From contig JACQYJ010000071.1 of NCBI GenBank assembly GCA_016208525.1, forward strand, positions 1 through 18,395: a DNA stretch of 18,395 nt, read 5' to 3'. Origin of the DNA: Deltaproteobacteria bacterium. Its GTDB lineage: Bacteria > Desulfobacterota > JAENJC01. A model generated the notes under the pieces. It was not told the DNA's origin, did not search any database, and was given only the letters and a program-made list of their open reading frames with translations. The position numbers and the translations under genes are program-made. Positions 1-6,252 of the stretch are shown here, in pieces (the first letter of the stretch is position 1; every line of letters begins with the position of its first letter).

Positions 1-321
1 GCCCAAATGCCCTGACAAAAGAGAGACAGCAAATCTTCCCGCCTCGTCCACGACAACCACAGCGGGGTCCACGTCTTTCCCTTTTATAAATGGGGCAATG
101 ACCCTTACAACAATTCCCGTCGCCATGATGAAGACCAGTCCGTCATATTCGGAAAAGACCTTCTCCGAAGCGTCCTTTATCTCGGTAAAGGTAATCCCCT
201 TCCCATCAGCCATATCCCTGTGCTTCTCAGGGATAAAAAGCTCGGAATCCATCAACCTCTCATGAAGTCCGAGACCAAGCTCCACGCTTCCTTTTGTAAG
301 AGTGATTATGGCTGTCTTCAC
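1..321 (-). CDS. cbiG: Cobalt-precorrin-5A hydrolase CbiG, N-terminal part (cut by the window edge)
   Basis: CbiG opens the delta-lactone of cobalt-precorrin-5A and releases the C20 unit as acetaldehyde, a step specific to the anaerobic B12 route. The 107 visible codons read as KTAIITLTKGSVELGLGLHE, then a region ending FIMATGIVVRVIAPFIKGKD, DPAVVVVDEAGRFAVSLLSG and HLG. The GIVVR...P and V-D-E-G-R-F-A-[VI]-S-L-L-S-G-H-x-G signatures are typical of the CbiG N-terminal domain. The start is a GTG (321-319), preceded by GAGG about five bases upstream. The gene follows cbiF by 68 bp, and the gap holds a CCCCCTCTTT-type hairpin repeat. The C-terminal half lies outside the window, so intactness cannot be judged. 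Confidence 0.88.
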   Translation of the reverse strand, partial: MKTAIITLTKGSVELGLGLHERLMDSELFIPEKHRDMADGKGITFTEIKDASEKVFSEYDGLVFIMATGIVVRVIAPFIKGKDVDPAVVVVDEAGRFAVSLLSGHLG

Positions 322-345
322 CGGAACCTCTTTAACTCCCCCTCA

Positions 346-368
346 CCCCCTCTTTACCAAAGAGGGGG
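346..368. repeat. CCCCCTCTTT hairpin repeat between cbiF and cbiG
   Basis: A nearly perfect inverted repeat has arms CCCCCTCTTT and AAAGAGGGGG around a 3-base centre. It is the core of a longer repeat at about 334-371. The same hairpin core recurs inside the two 79-bp direct repeats at 16498-16576 and 16840-16918. On the minus strand it has no long U tract, so it is a repeat first and at most a weak terminator or processing site. Confidence 0.8.
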
Positions 369-389
369 AAAGAATCGGTTATTTTTATT

Positions 390-1190
390 TCATTTTCGAT
401 ACTCATGGTCAAAGTTTTTATCGTAGAGCTTGGATTTTGCACTGACCACTGGCCACTGGCCACTGACCACTGTTTTTAAAACATCCCCTACAATAATCAT
501 AGCCTGCCTCTTGATCCCGGCATCCTTAATTTTTTTAGCTATATCCTTGAGTGTCCCGGTAATTGCCCTTTCATCAGGCCAGGAAGCTCTTTCTACAACA
601 GCCACCGGTGTATCTTCAGGGTATCCTTGCAAAAGTTCCGAAACCACCTTGTCAATCATCCCGACGCTCAAAAAGATGCATATAGTGGCCCTGTGCTTGG
701 CAAGCTCCGAAAGCCTTTCCTTCTCAGGGACCGGAGTCCTTCCCTCAACCCTCGTAAATATAACGGTCTGCGAGACTTCCGGCAGAGTGAGCTCCGCCTT
801 AAGATACGCAGCCGAGGCAAAGGCAGATGAGACGCCGGGGATTATCTCGTAAGAAATCCCTGCCTCCTCCAGCGGCGCTATCTGCTCCAGTATTGCCCCA
901 TAAAGAGAAGGATCGCCGGTGTGAACTCTGGCAACATATTTGCCGGCCTTCACCCCGTCAATTATGACCTTTGTAGTCTCTTCAAGGTTCATGGAGGCGC
1001 TGTTGCGTATCTCCGCGCCCTCTTTGGCATAACCAAGTGCCTTTTCACTGACAAGGGAGCCTGCATATATAACAATGTCGGCCTGTTGAATCGCCTTCAT
1101 CCCCTTGACCGTAATCAGTTCAGGGTCGCCGGGACCTGCGCCGATGAAAGAGACAGAAGGACTTAATGATTTATTAGTAGTCATATTCAT
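390..1190 (-). CDS. cbiF: Cobalt-precorrin-4 / precorrin-4 C11-methyltransferase (CbiF/CobM)
   Basis: This SAM-dependent enzyme methylates C11 of cobalt-precorrin-4. The 266-residue protein has the family opening FIGAGPGDPELITVKG (residues about 15-30), then YAGSLV, the ARVHTGDPSLYGA segment and EIIPGVSSAFASAA, all hallmarks of CbiF-type tetrapyrrole methylases. The end SKLYDKNFDHEYRK resembles the usual CbiF C-terminus. Between the domain end GDVLK and this tail sits TVVSGQWPVVS, encoded by a CCACTG-type tandem repeat at 440-472, so the repeat appears inserted in frame rather than appended. ATG at 1190 or 1184 are both possible; neither has a strong Shine-Dalgarno sequence, and the upstream DNA is repeat. 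Upstream is the GIY-YIG cassette that separates it from cbiL. Confidence 0.93.
   Translation of the reverse strand: MNMTTNKSLSPSVSFIGAGPGDPELITVKGMKAIQQADIVIYAGSLVSEKALGYAKEGAEIRNSASMNLEETTKVIIDGVKAGKYVARVHTGDPSLYGAILEQIAPLEEAGISYEIIPGVSSAFASAAYLKAELTLPEVSQTVIFTRVEGRTPVPEKERLSELAKHRATICIFLSVGMIDKVVSELLQGYPEDTPVAVVERASWPDERAITGTLKDIAKKIKDAGIKRQAMIIVGDVLKTVVSGQWPVVSAKSKLYDKNFDHEYRK
440..472. repeat. CCACTGGCCACTG tandem repeat inside cbiF
   Basis: The segment is made of copies of the unit CCACTG[GA] and is 33 bp long. Read on the minus strand it encodes TVVSGQWPVVS within CbiF. Related tracts occur twice inside the TamB-like gene (14533-14564 and 14845-14875), also in frame and giving GGQWSV and SGQWPVVS. 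Confidence 0.88.
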
Positions 1191-1193
1191 TTT

Positions 1194-1250
1194 CCGTTCG
1201 CCCTGAGCTCTTCGATTAGCCGTTCGCCCTGAGCCTGTCGAAGGGTGAAC
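1194..1250. repeat. Two CCGTTCGCCCTGAGC repeats, left flank of the GIY-YIG gene
   Basis: A partial copy (1194-1215) and a full copy (1220-1250) of one repeat lie in tandem. The full copy is itself an imperfect palindrome, opening GTTCGCCCT and closing AGGGTGAAC. An inverted relative lies at 1572-1600, so the GIY-YIG gene is bracketed by copies pointing in opposite directions. Confidence 0.85.
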
Positions 1251-1262
1251 AACATATTTATT

Positions 1263-1547
1263 CTAAGCATCGTTCTTACTCTTTGCCAACCTCGAAACTT
1301 CCTCCCAATCTCCTCTAATCATAGCTTCTTTCTTTTTGCGGCTCCAACCCTTTATCCTTTGTTCACTGGCAAGGGCTTCCTCACGGGTTGGGAATTCCTG
1401 GGAAAATAATAACTTCACTGGCAGTCGTGTTGAAGTATAGGCACATGCTGCCGATTGATGCTCTGCAATTCGTTTTTCTAAGTTATCGGTGTGCCCTGTG
1501 TAGTATGAATCATCGGCACACATCAGTACGTAAACATGAAAGCTCAC
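1263..1547 (-). CDS. Small GIY-YIG nuclease family protein
   Basis: This 94-residue single-domain protein belongs to the GIY-YIG superfamily of metal-dependent DNA endonucleases. It shows VYVLMCADDSYYTGHTDNL near residues 5-23 (the GIY and YIG equivalents), then KRIAEHQ, the TSTR and QEFPTREEALASEQRIKGW segments, where the Glu of the second stretch is the likely catalytic acid. The start is GTG at 1547, with GGAG eight bases upstream; an ATG a little further up runs into a stop. It has no known role in B12 synthesis and interrupts the cbiL-cbiF order. Inverted repeats flank it (1194-1250 and 1572-1600), suggesting arrival as a cassette. The biochemical target is unknown. Confidence 0.85.
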   Translation of the reverse strand: MSFHVYVLMCADDSYYTGHTDNLEKRIAEHQSAACAYTSTRLPVKLLFSQEFPTREEALASEQRIKGWSRKKKEAMIRGDWEEVSRLAKSKNDA

Positions 1548-1571
1548 GACTTACACTCCATTTTGTATTTT

Positions 1572-1600
1572 CATGCTTCGACAAGCTCAGCACGAACGGG
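1572..1600. repeat. Inverted relative of the CCGTTCG repeat, right flank of the GIY-YIG gene
   Basis: The segment reads CATGCTTCGACAAGCTCAGC and continues CACGAACGG. Its reverse complement matches the full copy at 1220-1250 with a few substitutions. It lies between the GIY-YIG start and the cbiL stop. Confidence 0.83.
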
Positions 1601-1608
1601 GGAAAAGT

Positions 1609-2319
1609 CTACTTCTTAACTATCACCATAGACAGATAATCCAGCTTCTCACCTTTCAGACTATCCAGATTATTTACAACCCGCTGATTGTCTCCGCCGC
1701 ATCTTTCAATGAACACAGCATTTTCCTTTAAACGAAGTTCATTCAGGAGTACGAGAATCTTTTCAAAGACCCTGTTCACCTTCATCAGGACCACCGTGTC
1801 AAAGGTCTTAAGGATATGACGAATCTTTTCAGATTCATAAGTGGCCGGGATCACCGCAAGCCTTTCGTCAGCCTCCGTAAGCGGAGTAACAGTCACAGCC
1901 GCCGAGGCCATGACAGATGATATGCCAGGGACTATCTCTATTTCTGCCTTTGGCAGCCTCACTTTTACAAGCGGAATCAGGTAGCTGAAGGTGCTGTAGA
2001 ACATGGGGTCACCAATGGTTATGCAGGCCACATCCTTCCCAGCCAACAGCCTTCCGCAAATAGCAGCCGCAGCCTCTTCCCTTGCCTTCCTGAGGACATC
2101 TTTGTCCTTTGTCATGGGGAACATGAGTTCCAAAGTCTCTTTTTTTGAAAGGTCCACGGCTCCTTTAACGATGGAAAGGGCGATACTGTCAGACTCCTCT
2201 TTTGATTTAGGTACGGCTATAACGTCAGCCTCCCTCAGTACCCTGACTGCCTTGAGAGTCAAAAGTTCCGGATCTCCTGGGCCAACGCCAATGCCGTATA
2301 ATTTGCCTGTTTTTTTCAT
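1609..2319 (-). CDS. cbiL: (Cobalt-)precorrin-2 C20-methyltransferase (CbiL/CobI)
   Basis: The enzyme transfers a methyl group from SAM to C20 of (cobalt-)precorrin-2, the first committed step towards the corrin ring. The 236-residue length is normal. Signatures are GKLYGIGVGPGDPELLTLKA at the N-terminus, DVACITIGDPMFYSTFSYL in the middle and EIVPGISSVMASAA in the SAM/substrate region. ATG at 2319 is preceded by AAGGGAT at about six bases. That ribosome-binding sequence is the edge of the 106-bp repeat beginning at 2321, so the repeat seems to provide the translation signal. With CbiD and CbiG in the locus, the cobalt (CbiL) form of the substrate is more likely than the cobalt-free one. Confidence 0.93.
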   Translation of the reverse strand: MKKTGKLYGIGVGPGDPELLTLKAVRVLREADVIAVPKSKEESDSIALSIVKGAVDLSKKETLELMFPMTKDKDVLRKAREEAAAAICGRLLAGKDVACITIGDPMFYSTFSYLIPLVKVRLPKAEIEIVPGISSVMASAAVTVTPLTEADERLAVIPATYESEKIRHILKTFDTVVLMKVNRVFEKILVLLNELRLKENAVFIERCGGDNQRVVNNLDSLKGEKLDYLSMVIVKK

Positions 2320-2320
2320 C

Positions 2321-2426
2321 TAAAATCCCTTTGTCCACAGATTACGCAGATTACACAGATAAGGCCTTTCTCTTGGTTAAATCTGTGAAATCTGTGCCAT
2401 CTGTGGATAATGTATTTTTCCTGTTA
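2321..2426. repeat. 106-bp direct repeat, copy 1
   Basis: The copy appears identical over 106 bp to 2652-2757. The element itself is an imperfect inverted repeat: one arm is built of TCCACAGATTACGCAGATTA-like units and the other of AATCTGTGAAATCTGTG-like units. It abuts the cbiL start codon. Confidence 0.95.
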
Positions 2427-2651
2427 CCTAAATCCTGCAATCGAACCACAGAGCACACTGAGGAAACCCTTTAATGCCACTGGCAAACCCTTGTTTTAAA
2501 TCTTTTCTCTGCGCACTTGTAGAGACGCAAAATTTTGCGTCTCTACCTCTTTTAAAATCTAAAGCATGAGAACAGAGAGAAGTAAAGGGTTTTAAAAGGT
2601 TTTTATACTCAAAAAATTTCTCTGTGGTCTCTGTGGTTTGCAGTTTTTAGG
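2427..2651. repeat. CCTAAATCCTGCAA...GCAGTTTTTAGG element with a nested palindrome
   Basis: The element's ends are inverted repeats, followed inward by CCACAGAG on one side and CTCTGTGG on the other. A shorter relative (7966-8072) has the same outer arms and the same GGGTTTTAAAAGGTTTTTAT core, but lacks about 120 bp present here. The extra DNA includes the 28-bp palindrome at 2519-2546, so this copy looks like a repeat interrupted by another repeat. The 225-bp stretch has no gene. Confidence 0.85.
2519..2546. repeat. Perfect 28-bp palindrome (GTAGAGACGCAAAA and its complement)
   Basis: Each 14-base arm is GTAGAGACGCAAAA, and the arms are exactly complementary with no spacer. It sits inside the larger repeat at 2427-2651. 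No promoter or gene depends on it that I can see. Confidence 0.95.
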
Positions 2652-2757
2652 TAAAATCCCTTTGTCCACAGATTACGCAGATTACACAGATAAGGCCTTT
2701 CTCTTGGTTAAATCTGTGAAATCTGTGCCATCTGTGGATAATGTATTTTTCCTGTTA
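2652..2757. repeat. 106-bp direct repeat, copy 2, overlapping the cbiET 3' end
   Basis: This matches copy 1 (2321-2426) throughout. The cbiET stop codon (2708-2710) and the last 16 or so codons of that gene lie inside it, so the repeat now supplies the protein's tail. Confidence 0.95.
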
Positions 2758-4036
2758 TTATAAACACTGGATTCTCCGCCTCGAACATCGTCATCCCTAT
2801 CAGGTCCTTGCTTCTTGCAATGTTGAGGCTTACAACATCTACATCAAACCCTCTATCTTCCAGACCAGTCGTGGCCTCATGAAGGGTCTCAAGGGTTATG
2901 GCGTTTATGACTATCCGGCCTGAAGGCCTCAGCCTTATTTTCATAACATCAAGGATATCAGAGAGATTCCCTCCGCTCCCCCCGATAAAGACAGCGTCAG
3001 GGTCTGAAAAACCGTCAAGACCTTCCGGCGCTTTTCCTTCCAATACCTCAATATTATTAACCCCAAACTTTTCTATATTCTCACGGATATGGGCCGCCCG
3101 CTCCGGTTCCTTCTCTATGGCAAAGACCTTTCCATTCCTGCAAAGCCGTGCCGCCTCGATACCCACAGAACCTGAACCGGCTCCTATATCCCAGACAATA
3201 CTGTCATCTCTTAGTCTAAGCTTTGCAAGGCTAACAGCCCGAACCTCCTCCTTGGTTATGAGGCCTTTGGAGTGGGCAAATTCGGAGTCTGGTATTCCTA
3301 TTTTCGGGGACAGTCCCGATTCTACGACTTCGCTGCGCTTCGTCCGTAAATCTGGGACAGTCCCCTTTAGCAGCACCATCACATTAAGCGCAGCAAATCT
3401 CTTTCCAATAACCTCTGAAAGAGGCCTCTCTGAAACCTTTTCAGTCTCCATACCCAGGTCTTCGTATATGTATGCAGTAAAACCGTTCAATCCATTATCA
3501 ATAAGTAGTTTTGCAATCTCAGAAGGCTCATCCCCGTTGCCGGTAAATATGCCAATCGTATCAGCCTCTTTCGCAGCTTGTAAAATCTTGTCCATTCCCC
3601 TTCCGTGGCTGCTGACAATCCGCGCATCGTTCCAGCTTACCTTTGACTTTGCAAAGGCCCATTGCATGGCGCTGAGATTAGGAATTATCTCTACTGCATC
3701 CCTTCCGAGGTTTCTTATCAAATAATCGGCAATTCCAAATAGGCCTGGGTCGCCGGAGGCAAGGACGACAACCGGCGGAGAGGGGACTGTCCCAGATTTA
3801 CGGACGAAGCGCAGCGAAGTCGTAGAATCGGGACTGTCCCCGGAACTTATAACCTCAAGCATCTCCTTCAAATTCGCCTTCAGGACAAACCGTTCACCCT
3901 TAAATTCAGGGAACTCATCAAGGTGCCGCTCTCCTCCAATAAGAAGGCCTGCGGATTGAATAAGTTGCACGGCTTTTTTTGAAAGGCTTTCACGGCCCTC
4001 GACACCGATCCCTATTATGTGGATATTAGACTGCAA
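2708..4036 (-). CDS. cbiET: Fused cobalt-precorrin-7 C5-methyltransferase / cobalt-precorrin-6B C15-methyltransferase (CbiE-CbiT)
   Basis: The CbiT half methylates C15 and decarboxylates the C12 acetate; the CbiE half methylates C5 (CobL-like fusion). The CbiE part starts IHIIGIGVEGRESLSKKA and has VVVLASGDPGLFGIADYL and PNLSAMQWAFAK. The CbiT part, from about residue 245, has IPDSEFAHSKGLITKEEVRA and the SAM motif VWDIGAGSGSVGIEAARL. Two copies of a 60-bp repeat are inserted in frame in opposite orientations: residues 66-85, just before the GDP loop, and about 225-244, in the interdomain linker. Both preserve the reading frame. The last 16 or so residues (ending GKIHYPQMAQISQI) come from another repeat. 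The start is TTG at 4036 with GGGGAG seven bases upstream, overlapping the cbiD end by 11 bp. Whether the enzyme tolerates the inserts is unknown. Confidence 0.92.
   Translation of the reverse strand: MQSNIHIIGIGVEGRESLSKKAVQLIQSAGLLIGGERHLDEFPEFKGERFVLKANLKEMLEVISSGDSPDSTTSLRFVRKSGTVPSPPVVVLASGDPGLFGIADYLIRNLGRDAVEIIPNLSAMQWAFAKSKVSWNDARIVSSHGRGMDKILQAAKEADTIGIFTGNGDEPSEIAKLLIDNGLNGFTAYIYEDLGMETEKVSERPLSEVIGKRFAALNVMVLLKGTVPDLRTKRSEVVESGLSPKIGIPDSEFAHSKGLITKEEVRAVSLAKLRLRDDSIVWDIGAGSGSVGIEAARLCRNGKVFAIEKEPERAAHIRENIEKFGVNNIEVLEGKAPEGLDGFSDPDAVFIGGSGGNLSDILDVMKIRLRPSGRIVINAITLETLHEATTGLEDRGFDVDVVSLNIARSKDLIGMTMFEAENPVFIITGKIHYPQMAQISQI
3306..3365. repeat. 60-bp GGGACAGTCCC-bounded element, copy A (in cbiET linker)
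   Basis: The element runs from GGGGACAGTCCC to GGGACAGTCCCC; both ends are short palindromes. It is 60 bp (20 codons) and, read on the minus strand, gives GTVPDLRTKRSEVVESGLS in CbiET. It is an exact inverted copy of 3782-3841. Confidence 0.97.
3782..3841. repeat. 60-bp GGGACAGTCCC-bounded element, copy B (in the CbiE domain)
   Basis: This is the perfect reverse complement of copy A, 416 bp away in the same gene. On the minus strand it reads exactly 20 whole codons (GDSPDSTTSLRFVRKSGTVP), placed between VISS and SPPVVVLASGDPG of CbiE. Confidence 0.97.
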
Positions 4037-5237
4037 AGACTATCTCCCCTTCGTAACCGACCAACAGGCATTTTACCTCTATGTGCGTAGGGGCAGGTTT
4101 CAAACCTGCCCCTACCTTTAAATAATTGTAAGAATTTTCACAAACCTTCATGCACACGGCCTCTATGATCTCCTCCATCCCTTCATCCCTTATGATGAAA
4201 TAGGCCTGACGGGCCGTGTTTGCGCTCTTTATCATCTGAGCCACTTTTTCAGCCCTTCTATGATCGATCTGATGGGATGATAATGATTGCAGGATAATAT
4301 CGGACAGCGTCTTAAGCTCCAGAGTTGAGTCCCTGACGTTTGTCTCGAACTCTCCTGATGCTATCTTGGTAAACTTCCCAAACTGTCCGGCAATGGTGAC
4401 CATCTTGAACCCTTTTTTTACACATTCTCTGAGGGAATATCCAACATGGTCGCCCATCTGGATATAAGCCTCCGATGGGAGCTTCAACCTCTCCATTGCG
4501 ACTTTCTCGCTGGTTCGACCCGTGGTCAATACAACCTCTTCAACTCCGGCAGCCTTAGCAACATCCAGGGCAACGCTTATGGTGTCTGCCCAGGCCTTGG
4601 TGGATATGGGCTTCACTATCCCTGTTGTCCCCAGAATCGAGATGCCGCCAATAATTCCGAGGCGTTCGTTGAGGGTGCCCCTGGCAATCTGCTCGCCGTC
4701 GGGGACGGAGATAGTTACTGTAAAGGATGAAGGAGGAGGGATGAAGGATGAAGAAACAACCTCTTCAACAGCTTGCTGTATCATCTTTCTTGGCACGGGA
4801 TTGATGGCAGGTTCACCAACAGGCAGTGCCAGGCCAGGTTTTGTAATGACTCCAACACCTTTGCCGCCGTAGACCGCTACCTGCGAACCGTAAACTGTAA
4901 ATTCAAATGCCTTATTTAACCTTTGATCGGTGGGCACAGCCCACCCTACATTCTGACTTCTGTATTCTGTATTTTGTATTCTGACTTCTGCTTCTATCTC
5001 CGCCCCATTCGTCACATCAGGGTCATCCCCCCCATCCTTTATAACAGAGCATCTGGCAGATTCTTTATCAAAGGTGCAGGAATGGACCTTAAACAGGACC
5101 TTCTCACCTTTTGGAAGGGTTATCTCAACCTCTTTCACGCACTCCTGGTTCAAATGCGCGAGGGTAGCAGCCTTTGCTGCGGCAGTGGCGCAGGAGCCTG
5201 TGGTATAGCCGTGACGTAGTTCTCTGATTGGACTCAT
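4026..5237 (-). CDS. cbiD: Cobalt-precorrin-5B C1-methyltransferase (CbiD)
   Basis: CbiD methylates C1 in the anaerobic pathway and is a marker of that route. The N-terminus LRHGYTTGSCATAAAKAA (7-24), KDGGDDPDVTNGAEIEAEV (68-85), KGVGVITKPGL, GEPAINPVPRKMI, GIIGGISILGTTGIVKPIS and VLTTGRTSEKVAM are diagnostic. At 403 residues it is longer than typical members because of repeat-like segments read in frame: IQNTEYRSQN (87-96), VGWAVPTD (97-104), FTVYGSQVAVYG (113-124), SSSFIPPPSSF (162-172) and VGAGLKPAPT (375-384). The normal C-terminal sequence resumes after the last one. ATG at 5237 has no clear Shine-Dalgarno sequence; the DNA just upstream becomes repeat. It overlaps cbiET by 11 bp, which implies translational coupling. 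Confidence 0.94.
   Translation of the reverse strand: MSPIRELRHGYTTGSCATAAAKAATLAHLNQECVKEVEITLPKGEKVLFKVHSCTFDKESARCSVIKDGGDDPDVTNGAEIEAEVRIQNTEYRSQNVGWAVPTDQRLNKAFEFTVYGSQVAVYGGKGVGVITKPGLALPVGEPAINPVPRKMIQQAVEEVVSSSFIPPPSSFTVTISVPDGEQIARGTLNERLGIIGGISILGTTGIVKPISTKAWADTISVALDVAKAAGVEEVVLTTGRTSEKVAMERLKLPSEAYIQMGDHVGYSLRECVKKGFKMVTIAGQFGKFTKIASGEFETNVRDSTLELKTLSDIILQSLSSHQIDHRRAEKVAQMIKSANTARQAYFIIRDEGMEEIIEAVCMKVCENSYNYLKVGAGLKPAPTHIEVKCLLVGYEGEIVFAV
4087..4115. repeat. GTAGGGGCAGGTTT palindrome near the cbiD 3' end
   Basis: Two 14-base arms, GTAGGGGCAGGTTT and AAACCTGCCCCTAC, flank a single base. Read on the minus strand it encodes VGAGLKPAPT of CbiD. Confidence 0.93.
4721..4755. repeat. 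GGATGAAGGAGGAGGGATGA tandem repeat inside cbiD
   Basis: GGATGAAGGA-like units are repeated in tandem. On the minus strand they encode SSSFIPPPSSF, placed between the IQQAVEEV and VTISVPDGEQIARGTLNERLG parts of CbiD. Confidence 0.8.
4871..4990. repeat. Block of three different repeats inside cbiD
   Basis: Going upward in coordinate: a GAACCGTAAACTGTAAA repeat (about 4871-4903, encoding FTVYGSQVAVYG); a GGTGGGCACAGCCCACC palindrome (4929-4950, encoding VGWAVPTD); and a TTCTGACTTCTGTATTCTG tandem repeat (4951-4990, encoding IQNTEYRSQN). Together they form nearly 40 consecutive residues of CbiD that seem unrelated to the enzyme. The palindrome has a diverged relative at 15681-15704. Confidence 0.82.
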
Positions 5238-5259
5238 AATTCAATTCAAAACCTTTTTC

Positions 5260-5361
5260 ACCGCTGAGGCGCAGAGGCACAGAGACCTCCCCTTAATCCC
5301 ATCCTTGGCAAGGAGGGGCAGGGGTGGTGGTATTTCCTCCGCGTCTCCGCGTCTCTGCGGT
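5260..5361. repeat. Intergenic inverted repeat with a second repeat nested inside, between cbiO and cbiD
   Basis: The outer arms are ACCGCTGAGGCGCAGAGGC with CAGAG on the left and CTCCGCGTCTCTGCGGT on the right. The middle (5286-5322) is a different palindromic repeat, CCTCCCCTTAATCCC facing CAAGGAGGGGCAGG. The element fills the 127-bp gap between cbiD and cbiO. Confidence 0.82.
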
Positions 5362-5364
5362 AAA

Positions 5365-6216
5365 TTATTGTTTCTTTAATTCCCTTAACGGGATCATCTT
5401 TACCAACTCCCGTCTTGCCTCTCCGATGGTCAACGGTGTTCTATCAAAATGTATCCCGTCTTCCCGCTTCATAAGTTCGATAAGCTCTGCTATCATGGGG
5501 AGCCTCAGCTTTGCGTCCCTTATCATCTCCTGGTCTGAAAAGATCTTCTCCGGCGTCCCTTCCCTCAATACCTTCCCACGGCTCAAAATGTAAATCCTGT
5601 CGATAAAGAGCGGGACCATATCCACCATGTGGGTCGCCATGATTATGGTTAGGCCTCTTTCGTTGTTTAACTTCTGCAAAAGTTCCATTATCTTGTGCTC
5701 GCCCATAGGGTCAAGACCAGCTGTGGGCTCATCCAGCAACAAAACTTCAGGATGCATGGCCAGGGCACCGGCAATACAGACCCTTTTTTGCTGACCAAAT
5801 GATAGGTTGTGAATGGACTTTCTTCCCAATCCCTCCATCCCCACGGCCTTCAACGAATCCTCTACCCGGCTCCTCACCTTGTCTTTTTGCAGGCCCATGT
5901 TTGATGGGCCAAAGGCCACATCCTCGGATACGGTTGACGCAAAGAGCTGGTCGTTGGGGTTTTGAAACACCATTCCGACCCGCTGGAAAAGTGTCTTCTG
6001 AGAAAGCCTGGAAACCGGCGCACCATCAACCATGACTTCGCCGGACTGAGGCTTGATAAGGCCATTGATGCAGCGGAGCAATGTCGTCTTACCTGAACCA
6101 TTGGACGCCAGAAGGCCGACAAACTCCCCTTTTTTAACCTCAAGGCTTACGTCCTGAAGCGCCTTGCTCCCGTCAGGATAGGTGAAAGACATATTCTTTG
6201 CTTCGATTAGATTCAT
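5365..6216 (-). CDS. cbiO: Cobalt ECF transporter ATPase CbiO
   Basis: CbiO is the cytoplasmic ATPase of the CbiMNQO energy-coupling-factor importer, driving cobalt uptake together with CbiQ. The 283 residues show Walker A SNGSGKTT (38-45), Q-loop FQNPNDQ (Gln85), ABC signature LSFGQQKR (138-145), Walker B LLLDEPTAGLDP (Asp162-Glu163) and the switch His196 in ATHMVDM. The first position of the Walker A is Ala37 rather than the usual Gly. ATG at 6216 begins MNLIEAKNMSFTYPDG; no strong ribosome-binding site is visible. The gap to cbiQ (36 bp) holds a solo GGGGACAGTCCCC palindrome. Downstream, a 127-bp repeat-filled gap separates it from cbiD. Confidence 0.94.
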   Translation of the reverse strand: MNLIEAKNMSFTYPDGSKALQDVSLEVKKGEFVGLLASNGSGKTTLLRCINGLIKPQSGEVMVDGAPVSRLSQKTLFQRVGMVFQNPNDQLFASTVSEDVAFGPSNMGLQKDKVRSRVEDSLKAVGMEGLGRKSIHNLSFGQQKRVCIAGALAMHPEVLLLDEPTAGLDPMGEHKIMELLQKLNNERGLTIIMATHMVDMVPLFIDRIYILSRGKVLREGTPEKIFSDQEMIRDAKLRLPMIAELIELMKREDGIHFDRTPLTIGEARRELVKMIPLRELKKQ

Positions 6217-6236
6217 CGTTCGTTCCTCGTTTGACC

Positions 6237-6249
6237 GGGGACAGTCCCC
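6237..6249. repeat. Solo GGGGACAGTCCCC palindrome between cbiQ and cbiO
   Basis: This 13-bp palindrome is the terminal module of the 60-bp element seen at 3306, 3782 and 6883. It begins directly after the cbiQ region, three bases below the cbiQ stop at 6253-6255. Confidence 0.9.
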
Positions 6250-6252
6250 TCG

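Noticed and set aside
346..368. A Rho-independent terminator between cbiF and cbiG
   Set aside because: No U tract follows on the minus strand, and the same hairpin occurs inside repeats at 16498 and 16840, so it is a repeat.
2898..3725. Long plus-strand frame opposite cbiET
   Set aside because: Its translation has no recognisable motif and it lies entirely opposite a conserved gene with clear methyltransferase motifs.
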